Source: Bacteroidota bacterium (GTDB lineage: Bacteria; Bacteroidota; Bacteroidia; Chitinophagales; Chitinophagaceae). Taken from it: a stretch of DNA of 49,210 nucleotides. A program made the position numbers and the translations under genes. Under the pieces are notes generated by a model. It saw only the letters and a list, made by a program, of their open reading frames with translations, was not told where the DNA came from and searched no databases. The stretch spans positions 1 to 49,210 of the forward strand of contig CANHGW010000020.1 of the NCBI GenBank assembly GCA_947460175.1, read 5' to 3'. Position 1 is the first letter of the stretch; each line of letters opens with the position of its first letter. Below are positions 46,151-49,210 of this stretch, piece by piece.

Positions 46151-46262
46151 AGCCTTGCTTTAGATGAATGTATGCGTAAACTTACAATAAGTTTTTTAAA
46201 AAACATAATCAAAGAAAAAAAATATAAAAAATAGGTTAATCTTTATTTTTAACAAGGCTATG

Positions 46263-46296
46263 AAAAACAAAAGGTCATTCGATGAATGACCTTTTG
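46263..46296 (-). terminator. minus-strand terminator of the large T9SS protein
   Basis: A perfect 13-bp stem (46268-46280 with 46284-46296, loop GAT) is followed on the minus strand by TTTTT. It lies 22 nt past the stop of the gene at 46318. Confidence 0.8.
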
Positions 46297-46317
46297 AAAT
46301 ATAAAAATAATTTACAT

Positions 46318-49101
46318 TTATTGTTTAATTAACTTAGTTGTTGCTTTTTTAGCTCCATTACTCAAATATACAATATATCCACCTGTTGATAAATCTGAAA
46401 CATTCAATTGAATTGAATTAGCACCTGTCTTAACAGCTGTATTAAATGTTTTAACCAATGAACCAGTCAATGAATAAATACGAATTGTAGTATTCCCAGC
46501 CAACGAAGCATTGTAAGTAATAGTAGCCATATCAACTGTAGGATTTGGATAAACAGAAATTGATTCTGTATTTGCATCGGCATATTGCACATTCGTAGGC
46601 CAATAAATACCCAATGAAGTAGAACGAAATGAACCACGACCATGTGTACCTGTGTATACGATTGGACCTTCAAATCCTGAACCATCACTGTTTTGCAAAT
46701 GACCAACTTCAATTACTTCATAAGTAGCTACACGTGGATGCCATTTTGCAGGATCTGGTCCTGTTAAATTCAACTCTTGCCACATTGGACTTCCAACGTT
46801 TTCAGAACCCCACACACCAAGCTCGGTTCCGATGATAACACGATTAGGATTACCATCAGCACATACTGCAGAATATATTGGCATTTTAGGCAACGAACCA
46901 GTAAAATCTGTAAACGCTGCATTTGCTAAAGATGACGCGGTATCTGCTTTAGTTGATTTATAAATATAGCTTGAGTTGCCATAATTACCCAATGTTACAT
47001 ATACTACAGCGCCATCTGCACTTGCAGCTACATCTGTTACATAACGACCACCATAATTTGCAATTAAGGTTGTTTTTATTAATGCACTATAAGGGAAGGC
47101 ACCTTTATTATCAATTGTATCAAAATATTTATAAGTAGAATCTAATAAGTTAGGTACATCTATACGATATACTGCACCTCCTGAAGTTCCAACATATACA
47201 ATTTTATTATTGTTTTTAGGAACTGTAATAGCGCTATAACCTACTCCTGATTGATTCATTAGATTAAACCAAACAGCTTTACTTGTTGTAGCACCTTGTG
47301 TCATCCAAATAGAGCTATTTGTTCCGATGATACAAGTTGATAATGGTTTATTGTCACTTGAGTATTTTTCTTTTAAGAAAATAGGCGCATTCCAAATAGC
47401 ACCTTCTTCAGGATCTCCATCTTCATTAGCATCTATATTTAAATCAAAAAAGCTTTTAAAAGATAAAGGTGATAATCCACCATCAGTTGCACGGGTGAAT
47501 GCACCTCCATATGTTGAAGTTATAATTACTTTTGGATTAAGACTACTAATAGCACTTCTCATACCATCGCCACCAGTAAGGGGTTTTCCAACTTTAGGTG
47601 AATTAACGGATGTCCCCATTATATGTGAGCCATTATCTTGAGAGCCAATAACTACGTGCCCTAATGTATTGGCAGATACGCCATAACATTGAGTAACAGC
47701 AGCATTATTATTTTTTTCAGCAAAAAATGGATTAGCAGCATCACAATTAAATGTACGATAAAAACCACCATCATTTACCACATACATAGTACTTGGGTTT
47801 GTAGGGTTAAACATGATACCATGCATATCTGCATGAACTAATGTACCACTAAATGGACTACCTAGCCAATTAGCTATAGCAACCCATGTGGTAGCCGGCG
47901 TGTAACGATATAAATCCAATTGACCACCTAAAAACACCATTTCAGGATTAGTTGGATGAACACCAAAGGCTATATTCCAAAATGCTTGTGAACCCAATGG
48001 ATCAAAAATAGCTGATCCACCAATGCCAATTGTAGTCCAATTAACACCACCATCTGTTGATTTGTAAATACCTTTCAATTGACTATTTGAACCTGCAAGA
48101 CAAGCATAAATATAATCAGCATTGCTAGGTGCAATAGCAATATCAATTCGTCCCAAACCAGCACTAGCTGGCATACCATTCAATCCCATAATAGATGCAC
48201 CAAATGTTTCGCCAGCATCGTTGGATATATAAATAGCAGTGTTTGTACTTACCACCACTCTGTTACCATCAGTAGACGATTCCACATCAGCAATGAAAGC
48301 ACTCGAATTCAATGAGGCAGGTTTTGCCCATGTGGCACCACCATCTTTTGTCACTTTAAATCCGTTGCCAGTAGCTGCAAATATTTTATTTGCGTCTGTA
48401 GGATGAGCGATTAATTTTTGTATAAATGCCCATTGGTCAGTAGAACTATTTGAACTACTTGGTTTAGTTGAACTTAATTGATTAAATGTCAATCCACCAT
48501 CGGTTGATTTGAAAATTCCTTCACCCAATTGTGTTTGAGCACCATTGGTATAAGGTATACCAGCACCAAAACCTTCTCCAGTTCCATAATAAATATCACC
48601 ATTAGCAGCTTGAGTCAATGCACATACTGCAGGAGCTGCAGATGAATCATTTCCAGCACGGCGATTCCATGTATTACCTCCATCATCGGAAATTGATAAT
48701 CCACCACCAGATGAACCTAAGTATAATCGGTTAGAGTTGTTTTTATCAGTTATCAATGCACGACAACGTCCACCTACATTGTTAGGGCCTGTTTCATCCC
48801 ATTTCATTGCAGATAAAGGGCCTCTCGTTTTTGCATTCATTTTAAGAAGTCGATTTGCTTCATCCTTTGCAGCCATTACATCCAATGGATTTACCAACCC
48901 AGTTACTTGGTTAGCACGTGTCATTTTGTACCATTCCATGGCACCTTCAGCACTTTGTTCTTTTACCTCTTCAAATTCATTGTAGTGATTTTTAAGGCAC
49001 ACATAATCCATATTGGCAACTGTATTGCTTTTGATAAACAAAGCAGATAGAGCTACAGCTGAAATTCCTACAGCACTTAATAGAAATTGGGTATTCTTCA
49101 T
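46318..49101 (-). CDS. T9SS-secreted beta-propeller (sialidase/Vps10-like Asp-box) protein
   Basis: The 927-residue protein has an N-terminal signal (MKNTQFLLSAVGISAVALSALFI). Many Asp-box turns of the S/TxDxGxTW type follow: SDDGGNTW, STDGGLTF, TKDGGATW, SNDAGETF and STDGGVNW, spaced through the first 360 residues, consistent with one or two beta-propellers as in exo-alpha-sialidases or Vps10/sortilin proteins. No sialidase arginine triad is evident, so catalysis is unproven. The type A sorting domain begins near residue 849 (SVYPNPTVDMATITY...GGYIVYLSNGAKKATTKLIKQ). The 109 nt beyond its start show only a weak -7-like box. Confidence 0.87.
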   Translation of the reverse strand: MKNTQFLLSAVGISAVALSALFIKSNTVANMDYVCLKNHYNEFEEVKEQSAEGAMEWYKMTRANQVTGLVNPLDVMAAKDEANRLLKMNAKTRGPLSAMKWDETGPNNVGGRCRALITDKNNSNRLYLGSSGGGLSISDDGGNTWNRRAGNDSSAAPAVCALTQAANGDIYYGTGEGFGAGIPYTNGAQTQLGEGIFKSTDGGLTFNQLSSTKPSSSNSSTDQWAFIQKLIAHPTDANKIFAATGNGFKVTKDGGATWAKPASLNSSAFIADVESSTDGNRVVVSTNTAIYISNDAGETFGASIMGLNGMPASAGLGRIDIAIAPSNADYIYACLAGSNSQLKGIYKSTDGGVNWTTIGIGGSAIFDPLGSQAFWNIAFGVHPTNPEMVFLGGQLDLYRYTPATTWVAIANWLGSPFSGTLVHADMHGIMFNPTNPSTMYVVNDGGFYRTFNCDAANPFFAEKNNNAAVTQCYGVSANTLGHVVIGSQDNGSHIMGTSVNSPKVGKPLTGGDGMRSAISSLNPKVIITSTYGGAFTRATDGGLSPLSFKSFFDLNIDANEDGDPEEGAIWNAPIFLKEKYSSDNKPLSTCIIGTNSSIWMTQGATTSKAVWFNLMNQSGVGYSAITVPKNNNKIVYVGTSGGAVYRIDVPNLLDSTYKYFDTIDNKGAFPYSALIKTTLIANYGGRYVTDVAASADGAVVYVTLGNYGNSSYIYKSTKADTASSLANAAFTDFTGSLPKMPIYSAVCADGNPNRVIIGTELGVWGSENVGSPMWQELNLTGPDPAKWHPRVATYEVIEVGHLQNSDGSGFEGPIVYTGTHGRGSFRSTSLGIYWPTNVQYADANTESISVYPNPTVDMATITYNASLAGNTTIRIYSLTGSLVKTFNTAVKTGANSIQLNVSDLSTGGYIVYLSNGAKKATTKLIKQ

Positions 49102-49210
49102 CTTAATGTTATTTATTTAAGTTGCTAAATTACATTATAATTATCATTTTGTAAAAAATAAATTAACATATAATGTATAGGATAAATTAATTTCTTTGAA
49201 ATACTAAAAT

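Overview
The window looks like a chromosomal segment from a low-GC member of the Bacteroidota. Three lines of evidence support this. Many genes are preceded by the phylum-specific -7 box TAnnTTTG instead of a sigma-70 promoter. Five secreted proteins end in type IX secretion (T9SS) sorting domains, four of type A and one of type B. Several families are typical of the phylum: a TamL-like lipoprotein, DUF4476, DUF4625, a PafA-like phosphatase and a DUF6089/PorG-like barrel. Order or family cannot be fixed by reading alone. I see no insertion sequence, prophage, CRISPR array or integron.

Layout. Bases 1-11400 are mostly housekeeping and envelope genes: heptose adenylyltransferase, UbiX, a periplasmic thioredoxin, enolase, a CrtI-like oxidoreductase, HPF, IspE, a nucleotide-sugar dehydrogenase, a WecA-like transferase, SucC, a DUF4476 protein and a TrmH-family methyltransferase. 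Bases 11400-21000 carry a TamL-like assembly factor, two PLP enzymes, RibBA, an acyl-ACP desaturase and a PafA-like phosphatase. Bases 20880-22644 form a small cysteine-rich envelope cluster of possible metal-related role.

Bases 23246-25556 are a four-gene minus-strand operon. It encodes a CstB-like metallo-beta-lactamase/double-rhodanese protein, two single-domain rhodaneses and a DUF2892 membrane protein, which fits persulfide or sulfide handling. Its control region is shared with a divergent uncharacterised coiled-coil gene. Each side has a Crp/Fnr-like TGA-N6-TCA dyad 33-34 nt from its -7 box. This is the best candidate here for an undescribed regulated system.

Bases 26491-29404 encode a tail-fibre-like surface protein and a T9SS reprolysin-like protease. 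Bases 29465-36119 hold a rearranged form of the ancient Thr-Tyr-Gly-Thr tRNA / tuf / tRNA-Trp / secE / nusG cluster. It is interrupted by a giant leucine-rich-repeat T9SS cargo plus a small secreted protein, and it is cut off after nusG. A stand-alone fusA lies on the other side of the tRNAs. Bases 39573-49101 hold three more T9SS cargo proteins, an MFS exporter, an ABC permease-recX-amidase operon and a PorG-like barrel protein.

Limits: all family assignments come from reading motifs, and no database search was made. Promoter and operator calls are pattern matches.
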